Of a DNA stretch of 62,579 nt, positions 30,496-38,730 are shown one piece after another; position 1 is the stretch's first letter, and each line of letters starts with the position of its first letter. A program made the translations under genes and the position numbers. This stretch comes from Pseudomonadota bacterium (GTDB lineage: Bacteria > Myxococcota_A > Polyangia > Haliangiales > Haliangiaceae): contig JAKSDA010000236.1 in the NCBI GenBank assembly GCA_022360315.1, positions 1 through 62,579 of the forward strand. The letters run 5' to 3'. Under the pieces are notes generated by a model. The model did no database searches. It saw only the letters and a list, made by a program, of their open reading frames with translations, and was not told the origin of the DNA.

Positions 30496-30855
30496 CTAGT
30501 CCTGCCAATCGGGAAGCGCGGGCGCGTCGTCGAGGGTCCAGAGGCTCAGTGCCTCGGCGTCAGTGTCCGCGAAATCGAGCTGCCGCTCGGTGTAGTTCGC
30601 GAAGTACTCGGCGTCTGTGTCGCCCGGGCGGAGGGTCAAGAAGCCAAGAAGGGCCTTGACCGTTTCGTCATTATCGATGGCATAGAGCGGCGAAGCGGCA
30701 AAATCGGCACCTTCGAAGATGACTTCGTTGGCTGGCGAGCGCAGCTCGTAGCGCAGCCGCGATCGGCCCAGCCGATCGCAATCGTTGGTGTCCCACAGGC
30801 GAAGCCGGTAGCCGTCCAGGTCGACGTCGCGCAGCAGATCAGAAGAGTGGCTCAT
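30496..30855 (-). CDS. Hypothetical small acidic protein sharing ArdA leader
   Basis: This 119-aa protein is strongly acidic (for example TDAEYFANYTERQLDFADTD) and not recognised. It begins at the ATG at 30855 after an AGGAGA site. Its 5' leader is a near copy of the ardA leader, and it lies directly upstream of ardA. An acidic companion of ArdA could be another DNA-mimic antirestriction protein, but that is only inference from charge and context. Confidence 0.7.
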   Translation of the reverse strand: MSHSSDLLRDVDLDGYRLRLWDTNDCDRLGRSRLRYELRSPANEVIFEGADFAASPLYAIDNDETVKALLGFLTLRPGDTDAEYFANYTERQLDFADTDAEALSLWTLDDAPALPDWQD

Positions 30856-30859
30856 GGGT

Positions 30860-30915
30860 CTCCTTTTGGAGTGGCCTGGAGCCGCCAGGTTCGGGTGAGC
30901 GTCATGCCCAACACG
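30860..30915 (-). promoter_or_regulatory. Leader of the 119-aa gene (duplicated leader B)
   Basis: About 50 bp match the ardA leader with a few changes: the TGGGCA-N2-ACGC-N-CACCCG block, a CCTGG-CGGCT-CCAGG hairpin and a CTCC-AAAA-GGAG hairpin around the Shine-Dalgarno. The differences in the loops and the conserved stems suggest selection on RNA structure. Confidence 0.55.
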
Positions 30916-30930
30916 TTTCAATGTAAGGTC

Positions 30931-30961
30931 CTATCAACAGTTATCAACAGATAATCGACAG
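30931..30961. repeat. Short direct repeats TATCAACAG
   Basis: Two adjacent 10-mers, ctatcaacag and ttatcaacag, are followed by the variant ataatcgacag. Similar sequence (tatcgacag) occurs near 29827, in front of the helix-turn-helix gene. The repeats resemble DnaA boxes or a direct-repeat operator. They sit about 80-100 bp upstream of the 119-aa gene start. Confidence 0.5.
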
Positions 30962-31197
30962 GATACATAGGAATCCTGCGCGATGCGACGACTCCAGCCG
31001 GAGGACATAACGCAGCGAGTCAAATGCACGCATAGCCCATGGAGCTATGCAACTACGACGGATCTGCAGCCCTGCGCCGAACCAGGCCATCCAGAACGGC
31101 TCGTAATTATTCTGAGGCAGGGACGTGTCGTTCCTGGTGCAAGAGTTGTTCTTGTGCGTGGGCAGGGCATGATCCGGTCAACCAAGGAGATCACGCC

Positions 31198-31842
31198 ATG
31201 CGCTGGTTCGCGTTCCCATTTACCGCAATCTTCCTTGCCCTGTTCGTCGTCGGCTGCGCTGACAGGATCCTCTCCAAGGATGTGACGTTCGATGATCCCG
31301 GTCTGCAACAATGCTACGAGGACGCCCTGCGGGGGCCATCTGGCAAACCCTATGCTGATGAAATCCAGGTCCTGCATTGTTTTGAATATGGGATCGTGGA
31401 CCTCGCAGGCATCGAGGTGCTTTCCGGGCTCAAGGAACTGACTCTCCGTGGCAACGTGGGGATTACAAACATCGAACCGGTGCTATCACTTCGATCACTC
31501 GTATGGCTCGACTTGCCTGACTGCGCGCTTCAACCCGACAGCACAGCCATTCTGTCCAGGCTGCGTACGCCTGTACGACTAAACGTTAGCGGCAACAACC
31601 TTGGGGACATTTCTGCGTATTCACAGACAACCAGCCTTACCGCACTTATCGTCGACGAAAGCAATATCACGAACGGAGTCGCTGATCTCGTGACGTTGAC
31701 CAACGCGACTGCGTTGTCGTTCGCGTTGAACCCGCGCTCGCCATGCTCAGATCTCGAGATCCTCAGGATGAGCATGGCCGAGTCCACCATTGTTTTGCCC
31801 ATTCCGGCCGAGTTAGAACCTGGAGTCGATTGCGCTCAGTAG
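31198..31842 (+). CDS. Leucine-rich-repeat-like lipoprotein
   Basis: This 214-aa protein has a lipoprotein signal (FPFTAIFLALFVVGC) and imperfect leucine-rich repeats (LSGLKELTLRGNVGITNIEP, SLRSLVWLDLPDCAL, RLRTPVRLNVSGNNLGDISA). The ATG at 31198 follows an AAGGAG site. It probably sits on an envelope membrane and mediates binding. It is convergent with the next large lipoprotein gene, with a gap of about 50 bp. Confidence 0.78.
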   Translation: MRWFAFPFTAIFLALFVVGCADRILSKDVTFDDPGLQQCYEDALRGPSGKPYADEIQVLHCFEYGIVDLAGIEVLSGLKELTLRGNVGITNIEPVLSLRSLVWLDLPDCALQPDSTAILSRLRTPVRLNVSGNNLGDISAYSQTTSLTALIVDESNITNGVADLVTLTNATALSFALNPRSPCSDLEILRMSMAESTIVLPIPAELEPGVDCAQ

Positions 31843-31890
31843 CTATCACATACTCGTCGTCAGAGAACCACATGCCGGTGACGACAAAAC

Positions 31891-34107
31891 CTAATCTTCA
31901 TTGGTGATCCAGGTCTGCGAGAATCGAGGATCGAGCCCAAACGTTCGTGTCCGGCCAACAGGCTTCCGCGTAGTCAGAGAAGGGCGTGCTGCTGTCTCTC
32001 CCGAAACAGCACCCTGAACATGCAGCATGGCAGCTCGCATCGTGACCCACTCCTCATAGAACTGCCGGTCAGTGCAACTACCGTCCCCGTTGTCATTGAG
32101 GCAGTGCACGTACTCACGGCTCGTCCCAGTGGCCAGCCCTTGCCCGTCCTCTGGATCGAGCAGTTCGATCAACTCGCCAGGTACAGTATCAGGCGGCAGG
32201 AAGTGATCGAAGCTACTCCATCGAAGGTCAACTGCAATCGATGCCCCGGGTTCGAGCTGCAAGACCCAATCGGAGCAGTCCTCACCACAAGAGAAACCGT
32301 TGACCGTCAGTGCGAGATTGCTCGCTGGCAACGCCGGGTTCGGGTACAGCGTGTACCTGTTCTCACCTCGCGGTGGCGACGCAGTGCAAGTCCCCTGCTG
32401 GATGCAGGAGTCGAGACCGAGGTCGAGCGACCCGGCGACATAGTCGTAGCTCCACGTCCAGGAGAACTCGCCGGCGACGTCGATTGGCTTCATGACGAGA
32501 TAGACATCCATGTCATTCGGATTGAAGACCTCGAACGACGCCAGGACCGGAGACCCGAACGGCGGTTGCTCGCCATTGAGCAATGGAGACAAATTGTCTT
32601 GCTCGAGTGAGTAATCGAGCATCGACCCTGGGCCATCAGCGGGTACCGTCGGGCCGACCCAAAGCGGCGCTGCTCGTGGTACGTGCCACCAACATCCTTC
32701 CAGAGGGGACGATTCATTGCCAGCGCCGTCAATAGCACGCATCGCGATCTTGAATTCGTCTTCTCGAGTCGCCAGCTCCGGAACGGTAGCTGAGGTGGCT
32801 GTCACCGAAACATCGTATCCGCCGTCAGGTAAGCGTTCATCGGCAACGACCACGCTGGCTTCGCGCACAACTGAGCCGATGGATACGTTGGCGCGGATAT
32901 CCGCAATCCCGCTGATCTCATCATACACGGCGAATCGCCATCGCAGCGGGTTCGATGCTGGTGCCGCGTCTCGCACGAGATCTACGTGTTTGTGAATCTC
33001 CGGGCACCCCGGTTCGAACATGGTTTCAAGCCGAATTACAGACGACAAGTCGTGGATCCGCTGTGGCATCCGATTGTGATCGAAAACGATTCTATCATCG
33101 CGTTCATCGAAGATCGGTGAATGCGCAGGAGATATTCGCGGAGGGTCTGGATCGAGCGGGGATGGCGTGGTATCTCCAAAAAGCTCGGGATTTGTATTGG
33201 AAGCGATCCGATCGAACTGAAGACTGAAGTCACCGTAGCTGTATGTGTGCTCAAATGCATCCAGCCCGTAAGCCGCAAATGCACGACCCAGCTCGGCGCG
33301 TAACGTATCTTTCGTCGTGTCGTTCGATCCGTCAGCTGCCAGTCCGTCGAGGCGTCCGTCTCGCGCATCTTCGGCGAGCGATTCAGAGGAGATTAGTACG
33401 GAGTTCGATTCGTAGGTATTGCGTTGGTTGGCGGCCGCGCGTGCGCTCAGTGACACCAGGGTCAGGGTATAGACGTCAGACTCTCGCGTAGTTTCCGCAT
33501 CCGAGAACCGCGCCAGAGGGGTCGGTCGTAGACAATTCAATCGGGAAAAACAGTGCTGGCGACTGTGCTCTCTGGCAGCGCCAACGAAATGCGCATAGAG
33601 CAAGTCCTCAGCAGTATCTATGGACTCGATGAAGGTCGAATCTTCCCCGCGACGCTGCCGTCCAGTGGCCAACTCATAAACGAGCGTGGTCCACGGAGTG
33701 ACGATCATCGACCTTGTAGACCCACCGCGCATGTCGCCAACGAATGCCGTAAGGTGCTGAGACCCCAGTGGGGCCGGCACCGATGACCAGTACTCCGTCA
33801 CCTCTCCGCCGCGTCCCACGAAAAGGAGCGCACCCGAGAGGCCAGCGTTCGGAATCTCGAACTCGCCGTCCAAGTTGCTCGGTTCATCGGTCGTGTACAC
33901 CGGGTACGGGCTCAGGAACTCGCCCGTTACGCCATCGATCGCATACACATCGATATAGGCGCCGACGATAGGCTCGGCGGTTCCGATGTACCCGGGAATG
34001 GTTCCCTCGGTGACATCATCGCGGAATGAACATCCCAAGAGCAATAGCACGACCCCTGCCACGCAAACCCATTGTTTGTTGATTGCCAAGTAACGTTTCA
34101 GCCACAT
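31891..34107 (-). CDS. Large lipoprotein of unknown function
   Basis: This 738-aa protein has a signal with lipobox (VCVAGVVLLLLGC) at the ATG of 34107. The rest is a series of probably beta-rich domains: an early GYIGTAEPIVGAYIDVYAID segment like a carboxypeptidase-regulatory fold, and later IDGAGNESSPLEGCW typical of surface Ig-like modules. Cysteines come in pairs in the C-terminal half (CGEDC, CLNDNGDGSC). A surface or secreted role is likely. No enzyme motif was seen. Confidence 0.75.
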   Translation of the reverse strand: MWLKRYLAINKQWVCVAGVVLLLLGCSFRDDVTEGTIPGYIGTAEPIVGAYIDVYAIDGVTGEFLSPYPVYTTDEPSNLDGEFEIPNAGLSGALLFVGRGGEVTEYWSSVPAPLGSQHLTAFVGDMRGGSTRSMIVTPWTTLVYELATGRQRRGEDSTFIESIDTAEDLLYAHFVGAAREHSRQHCFSRLNCLRPTPLARFSDAETTRESDVYTLTLVSLSARAAANQRNTYESNSVLISSESLAEDARDGRLDGLAADGSNDTTKDTLRAELGRAFAAYGLDAFEHTYSYGDFSLQFDRIASNTNPELFGDTTPSPLDPDPPRISPAHSPIFDERDDRIVFDHNRMPQRIHDLSSVIRLETMFEPGCPEIHKHVDLVRDAAPASNPLRWRFAVYDEISGIADIRANVSIGSVVREASVVVADERLPDGGYDVSVTATSATVPELATREDEFKIAMRAIDGAGNESSPLEGCWWHVPRAAPLWVGPTVPADGPGSMLDYSLEQDNLSPLLNGEQPPFGSPVLASFEVFNPNDMDVYLVMKPIDVAGEFSWTWSYDYVAGSLDLGLDSCIQQGTCTASPPRGENRYTLYPNPALPASNLALTVNGFSCGEDCSDWVLQLEPGASIAVDLRWSSFDHFLPPDTVPGELIELLDPEDGQGLATGTSREYVHCLNDNGDGSCTDRQFYEEWVTMRAAMLHVQGAVSGETAARPSLTTRKPVGRTRTFGLDPRFSQTWITNED

Positions 34108-34171
34108 AGTTATCCGTTCCTGCTCGAGTTCTTCGGTGATGTTTGAAAGTTGGTTGCAGTCGTGCGTTTCC

Positions 34172-35155
34172 TCATCGCAGGCAGACCGCATTGACAGTTG
34201 CCGTTCCCGCTATGCCATCTTTGTTGTTCCAGCGACAAACCCACGTGTTACCCGGCATAGCGTCCCCGGTGTAGCCATTCCCAAACACCGTGAGACGCGC
34301 CATCTCGGCAACATCTGTGTCGATCATGCAGTTACCAGTCAGCAACTGCGTCTCCGGTGGACAGGATGCCGACAGCTCGTTTACCCCGGCCACGAGTTCG
34401 GCGGTCGTCTGAGTGGGCAGGACGGCGTCACCAATGGCTGTACATGAACCGCACTGCCCGCTGACCGATGGCTCGACACAGATGGCGGTGAGGTCCATCT
34501 CTTCGGCGGCATCGGAGTAGTTGGCAATCGCGCAGCTCCACTTGGAAAACGTCTCGGCAAAGCCATGACGAACCAGGCGGATATTGCCAATAAATGGACT
34601 CGACCCGTAACAGCTACCGCTGATCAGTACCTCCCCTACCGGGCAACCGAAGCGAAAGTCAGTAACCGAGTTGGCGGTAGCGATACCATTGGTACGATAC
34701 AAAACGGGCTTCAGGCTCCACTCACAATCGTTTACCGCTTCTGGCCGAAAACAGTTCACGTAGTCGACACGACGAGGAGCCGGTTGCACGTTGTATACGA
34801 TCGTAGCCCAAGATGCCTTCTGCAAATATCCAGGATCGCCTGGCTCGAGCGAGCCAATATGCAAGAGGCCACTTTGCACGAACGAGACGTCTGCATTCAA
34901 TGCACCGTCATCGAACAGCACTGTGCTGCCATTCAATACTACGGTGCCATTTTCAAGCCCGCAACTGCGGGCCGAGTATGATTCATCTGTATAGCTTTCG
35001 CTGCGCAGCTGAACGAGTCTATTTGAGGGGGTGGATGCCGAACAAGCCGGCGAAGAATCCCCATCGACAGCAGCGTCCCCGACAGGGGGATGTGCATCGA
35101 CACCATCGTCGCCTGCTGGTGCCGTACTGCCACATGCGGCAGTCAGGAGGGCCAA
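34172..35155 (-). CDS. Cysteine-rich lipoprotein-like protein, signal truncated
   Basis: This 327-aa frame starts at a TTG and reads LALLTAACGSTAPAGDDGVD, a typical lipobox and linker, but only seven residues precede the Cys and a stop lies nine codons further upstream. The normal signal peptide is therefore missing or encoded in another frame. The mature part is cysteine-rich with CGSCTAIGDAVLPTQTTAEL and GNTWVCRWNNKDG. Its start overlaps the end of the upstream gene by 137 bp, as if a small deletion or frameshift had joined the two. Confidence 0.6.
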   Translation of the reverse strand: MALLTAACGSTAPAGDDGVDAHPPVGDAAVDGDSSPACSASTPSNRLVQLRSESYTDESYSARSCGLENGTVVLNGSTVLFDDGALNADVSFVQSGLLHIGSLEPGDPGYLQKASWATIVYNVQPAPRRVDYVNCFRPEAVNDCEWSLKPVLYRTNGIATANSVTDFRFGCPVGEVLISGSCYGSSPFIGNIRLVRHGFAETFSKWSCAIANYSDAAEEMDLTAICVEPSVSGQCGSCTAIGDAVLPTQTTAELVAGVNELSASCPPETQLLTGNCMIDTDVAEMARLTVFGNGYTGDAMPGNTWVCRWNNKDGIAGTATVNAVCLR

Positions 35156-35825
35156 TACGTAGTACGGTCCAGTTTCCGGCGATCAGACGGCCAACCCCTA
35201 CGCTGGCCGTGACGATCGGGCTCAAGGTCCATGCCCGATGCTGCAGCTCATCCGCGGTGGGCGGGTGGAATGTCATCGGCGCGCCTGACAGATCACGGTC
35301 GGTGATACGCCCGGATCCATAGCGGCGAAGCAGTCCTCCGATCTGTGCGCGGCCGGTGAATGTCCATGGAAGACCGTGATGGACCCACGCTCCGCCCGCG
35401 GACAAGCTCGACCAATAGGCAGAACGTTGCAGCCACACGGTGCAGCCAGCTGAATGCGCGCGAGGGCAAGCCGCGGTCGGATAATCGGCCGGAGTGGTGA
35501 GTCGCCCGTACGAGAGCTGTGTGTTCAGCACGACCGGGCCGACTCGCATGAAGTCGAGTTGCGCTGCCGCGGCCACAAACGGTGTCATGGCCGATGTGGA
35601 ATGTGCGTAGTCATCGCCGAGCGAGACCGTACCAACCATAAACCGTGCGTGTGCCGCGGCCGCACGCTCGTAGCCCTCGGCGCCGGCCTCGAAGCGTTCC
35701 AGGGCGTCGCGTTGATCGGCATTCGACAGCGTTGGCCACACAAGGGCCAGGAAGATAACTACGAGCCCAGGACGCGAGTCGAAACTCGACCGATGCACAG
35801 GTATCACCCGTTCTGGCAAGGTCAT
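35019..35825 (-). CDS. Hypothetical exported protein
   Basis: This 268-aa protein has a hydrophobic export signal (PGLVVIFLALVWPTLSNA) and then a beta-rich body (LDFMRVGPVVLNTQLSYG, LSPIVTASVGVGRLIAGN) that could be an outer-membrane barrel. It overlaps the preceding gene by four bases (ATGA). The last 40 residues (RRRWCRCTSPCRGRCC) look unnatural and overlap the next lipoprotein, so its original end was probably near 35160. Confidence 0.55.
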   Translation of the reverse strand: MTLPERVIPVHRSSFDSRPGLVVIFLALVWPTLSNADQRDALERFEAGAEGYERAAAAHARFMVGTVSLGDDYAHSTSAMTPFVAAAAQLDFMRVGPVVLNTQLSYGRLTTPADYPTAACPRAHSAGCTVWLQRSAYWSSLSAGGAWVHHGLPWTFTGRAQIGGLLRRYGSGRITDRDLSGAPMTFHPPTADELQHRAWTLSPIVTASVGVGRLIAGNWTVLRIGPPDCRMWQYGTSRRRWCRCTSPCRGRCCRWGFFAGLFGIHPLK

Positions 35826-36774
35826 TGGCGCCCCCTCAACTCGAACCCGACGGTGATGGTCTTCTGGATTTGCTCACCTGGCGGCCCGCCCCTCACCCGC
35901 AACACGAGTGTCTGTCCAACATATACACGGGCATCCGGGATCGCGATCACCCCGACGTCAAATCCACGCCTGGGTACCGCGCGCTGGCGACCGGTCGGCC
36001 AGGTCGGAGCTGTGGCCAGAAGAGCTTTCCCCGCGCCCAGAGTAACGCTCGATGCCTGGAAATCGCGCTCCATGCGATTGCGGTAGGAGAACACGACAAA
36101 CGCGTGATCGCCGATCCAGCGCACTCTGTGAACGAGCAATAGTTCGTGTACCGTGCTTCGCTTCGCGATTCGACGCCGGGGATCGCCAGCGATGAGTGCA
36201 TCGTTGCGCACTGCGTCCGCCATCGCCAACATGGCACGCTCGGTGATGATGGCCTCTTGCCTGGCGATGAGCCTTTCGTGTTTCTGCCTGGTTCCGTCGC
36301 TCGCTGCCTTGATCGGCGCGACTCGCTTGGCCACGGCGCTCTCCACCCTTGCATTGAACGGCGCATCAGCGTCTCGGGACACGAATACGACCGGGCTGTA
36401 GGCGGTCGCCTCATTGTCTACTGCTTGCACGAGCAGATGGACTCTCATTGGGCCGAGGACAGATACCGTGAGCGATGCCCACGTCGCGCTATCGCTCGCT
36501 TTCACGACCACGATCGTCGGAGCGTCGACGGAGTCGACCGCATCGTCGGCACCTTCGCTCTTGAACACGTAATCTCGAGTCCATCCGATGACCATGCCTT
36601 GAGTGCCGTGACGCGGGCCGGAAATATGAGAGGCGTTACGGCCCCACGCATCACGTTGAATTGAAATGGCCGGTCGTATTCCGGTACTTCGAACGTCTTG
36701 GCTTCCAGGGCGTGAGCTGGGGTAGCGTAGCAGAGCAGCGATAGGAAAAGCACGATGGGATAGAATGGTTTCAT
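35822..36774 (-). pseudogene. Exported kinase-associated protein, frameshifted (DUF2381-like?)
   Basis: The ATG at 36774 opens a frame with a good signal peptide (PIVLFLSLLCYATPAHA) and EVPEYDRPFQFNVMRGAV. After VTALKA (near 36590) the protein continues in another frame as MVIGWTRDYVFKSEGAD through to the stop at 35822. One inserted or deleted base separates the two. The joined product would be about 317 aa. It overlaps the kinase gene by four bases. In myxobacteria a family of exported proteins (TIGR02268/DUF2381) sits next to Ser/Thr kinases; the layout fits, the sequence match is tentative. Confidence 0.6.
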
Positions 36775-38027
36775 GGGTTGTCTTCTTTACTCGGCATGGG
36801 GATCGTCCGCCCTCGGCGGACAACAACAGTTGATTTCTGTTCTTTCGTGGGTGTTTGGCGTTTCTGGCGCCTGGCTTTGCGAGCACGCGGTTTCTGCTCT
36901 TTTGGCTTCTTGCCGTGAACGCCTGGCTCTTTACTCGGGTCCTGTCGTGGCTTCACGGTCGTCTCTATTGGATCGAAGCCATTGCCGACAAAGAATGCCA
37001 CCACGACAAAGCATAGAATCGCCAGCACGATGAGGCGTCGGTCTCTGCTGGGCCGTCGGCGCACGCCTTCCGCGTGCATGTCGAGTTGCGTATTCGCCAG
37101 CGCGCAGTGCCGCGCAGGCCGCTGCTGCTGCCGGGCGGGCTCGCTTCGATCGCTTGTCTGGACGAGCCTTCCGAGTTCGGGCAGCTTGGGCGTCGCGGCG
37201 AAGCTGTCTTCGACGAACTCGGACAGGTCGCCGGCACGCTGGAATCGACGGGAGCTTGGCGACTCGACCTGCAGGTCCTCGAGCATCTTTTCGAGAAACG
37301 GCGAGAATGGCGCCTCGGGCTTTGCGATATCGTGGGTCGTAATTCGAGTCAATATTTCATCGAACTGATCCTGGCCTGGCGTGACCGAGTCGTTTGGACC
37401 AAATGGCAAGTAGCCGCTGGCTGCGTAATACGCTGTGATGAGTAGAGCCCATAGGTCGGAGTGAAAGGAGTGTTGGCCCGTGTGTAGACGCTGGGGGCAC
37501 GCGAACGCGATGCGGCCTTTGAAACCGTGGGAGGAAGGGTCATCGCCCGAGGTACGGGCCAATCCAAAGTCCGATAGCTTGGCGCGACCGTCTTTGGAAA
37601 TGAGCACGTTGGGTGGTGAGACGTCGCGGTGGCAGATGTCTTCGGCGTGCAAGTAGGACAGCGCTCGGGCCACGGAATGCACGATATGCGCCACCACGGG
37701 GTCGGGCAGTGGCCCGTGGCGAGCGATGAGCGCATCGAGGCTCATGCCGTCGATGTATTCCATGAAGAGATAGAGCCTGCCCTCCTCTTTATAACAATCG
37801 TGGACCTGGACCAGGTTGGGATGGGCCAGCTTCATGGCGGTAAACGCTTCTCGGATGAACATCTTTTCGTAATTGGCGTCGCCGGACAGCTCTGCGCGAA
37901 TCGCCTTGCACGCGACCTGAGTTCTACGGCCAAGACTGGGGAACTTCCGGCAGGCCTTGTAGACGACTCCCATGCCGCCCTTGCCGAGTTCCTCATCCGT
38001 AATATCGTAATTATTTATCTGGAGCAT
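36771..38027 (-). CDS. Membrane Ser/Thr protein kinase, PknB-like
   Basis: This 418-aa kinase has a complete Hanks-type catalytic domain (residues 7-280): glycine loop LGKGGMGVVYKA, catalytic HRDVSPPNVL, DFGLA and a C-lobe PQRLHTGQHSFHSDLWAL. One membrane helix (LIVLAILCFVVVAFFVGNGF, about 335) follows, then a very basic C-terminal tail rich in Lys, Arg and Pro on the other side of the membrane. Eukaryote-like kinases are a mark of myxobacteria. It overlaps the upstream FHA gene by 17 bp and the downstream gene by 4 bp. Confidence 0.93.
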   Translation of the reverse strand: MLQINNYDITDEELGKGGMGVVYKACRKFPSLGRRTQVACKAIRAELSGDANYEKMFIREAFTAMKLAHPNLVQVHDCYKEEGRLYLFMEYIDGMSLDALIARHGPLPDPVVAHIVHSVARALSYLHAEDICHRDVSPPNVLISKDGRAKLSDFGLARTSGDDPSSHGFKGRIAFACPQRLHTGQHSFHSDLWALLITAYYAASGYLPFGPNDSVTPGQDQFDEILTRITTHDIAKPEAPFSPFLEKMLEDLQVESPSSRRFQRAGDLSEFVEDSFAATPKLPELGRLVQTSDRSEPARQQQRPARHCALANTQLDMHAEGVRRRPSRDRRLIVLAILCFVVVAFFVGNGFDPIETTVKPRQDPSKEPGVHGKKPKEQKPRARKARRQKRQTPTKEQKSTVVVRRGRTIPMPSKEDNP

Positions 38028-38625
38028 TGTGTTTCTTTCGCGCGTTGTAGATTGTCGCTACGGAAACATCGGTGGCAGCGCTGGCGTCTTTGGCGTGCTG
38101 GTAGCTATCGAAGGCCTTTGCATGAAGTTGGGTTTTATTCATGGCGAACAAACCGATCTTGCCCCTGGCATCGACGGGTATGAAGATATAGTCAACGATT
38201 CCGGCAATCCAGATCTCCATGCTCAAGGAGAGCATGACAGTTGTTTCAATCGGCTCGGCGACAGGATCTTCTGGCCTGTAGATGAGCGTGCCGTTTCTCG
38301 ATCGGTTGCGAATCGCCCATACTCCGCAGGGAAGACGCTCGAGCACGCAATGGACCTTGCTGACCCGCGTATCGTCCCGTGGCAGCTTTATCTCGCACCC
38401 TGGTGCTCGGCCCAGTTTCAAGCAACGCTTCGGATGACCTTCCATGAGGAACTGGTCGAACATGAAGTTCTTTCTCTTGTCTTTGCGGCGCAAGCCGGCC
38501 ACGGGCGAGTGCGGTAAGATGTGAGGTGAGCGGCTACCGACCACCTCGGTTTCGGGGAGCGATGGGTCGGTACGCCGTTTTCTGCGGAGCGAAGAAGTCC
38601 GTCCTGGCTGTGAACTGTGTCCCAT
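38011..38625 (-). CDS. FHA-domain phosphopeptide-binding protein
   Basis: This protein of about 204 aa contains a forkhead-associated domain: LKLGRAPGCEIKLP, DDTRVSKVHCVLERL and AIRNRSRNGTLIY have the Arg, Ser-x2-His and Asn-Gly phosphothreonine contacts. The C-terminal 50 residues form a separate helical segment (KAFDSYQHAKDASAATDVSV) like a small helix-turn-helix. It is upstream of, and overlaps, the kinase gene, so it probably binds the kinase's phosphorylated form. I chose the ATG at 38625, twelve bases after GGAGG; a later start is possible. Confidence 0.82.
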   Translation of the reverse strand: MGHSSQPGRTSSLRRKRRTDPSLPETEVVGSRSPHILPHSPVAGLRRKDKRKNFMFDQFLMEGHPKRCLKLGRAPGCEIKLPRDDTRVSKVHCVLERLPCGVWAIRNRSRNGTLIYRPEDPVAEPIETTVMLSLSMEIWIAGIVDYIFIPVDARGKIGLFAMNKTQLHAKAFDSYQHAKDASAATDVSVATIYNARKKHNAPDK

Positions 38626-38730
38626 GCGTGAAAGGTACCTCCAGAGCGACCAACTCCTCAAGATCGGGCGTTCGCGTCGGCTCAGCCATCCAGCAGGTCA
38701 CATGGCTGTCAGCCGCCTACACGGCTTGAG

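Noticed and set aside
36590..36600. Programmed frameshifting in the kinase-linked gene
   Set aside because: No slippery heptamer followed by a pseudoknot-like structure was seen at AAGGCATGG; mutation or error is more likely.
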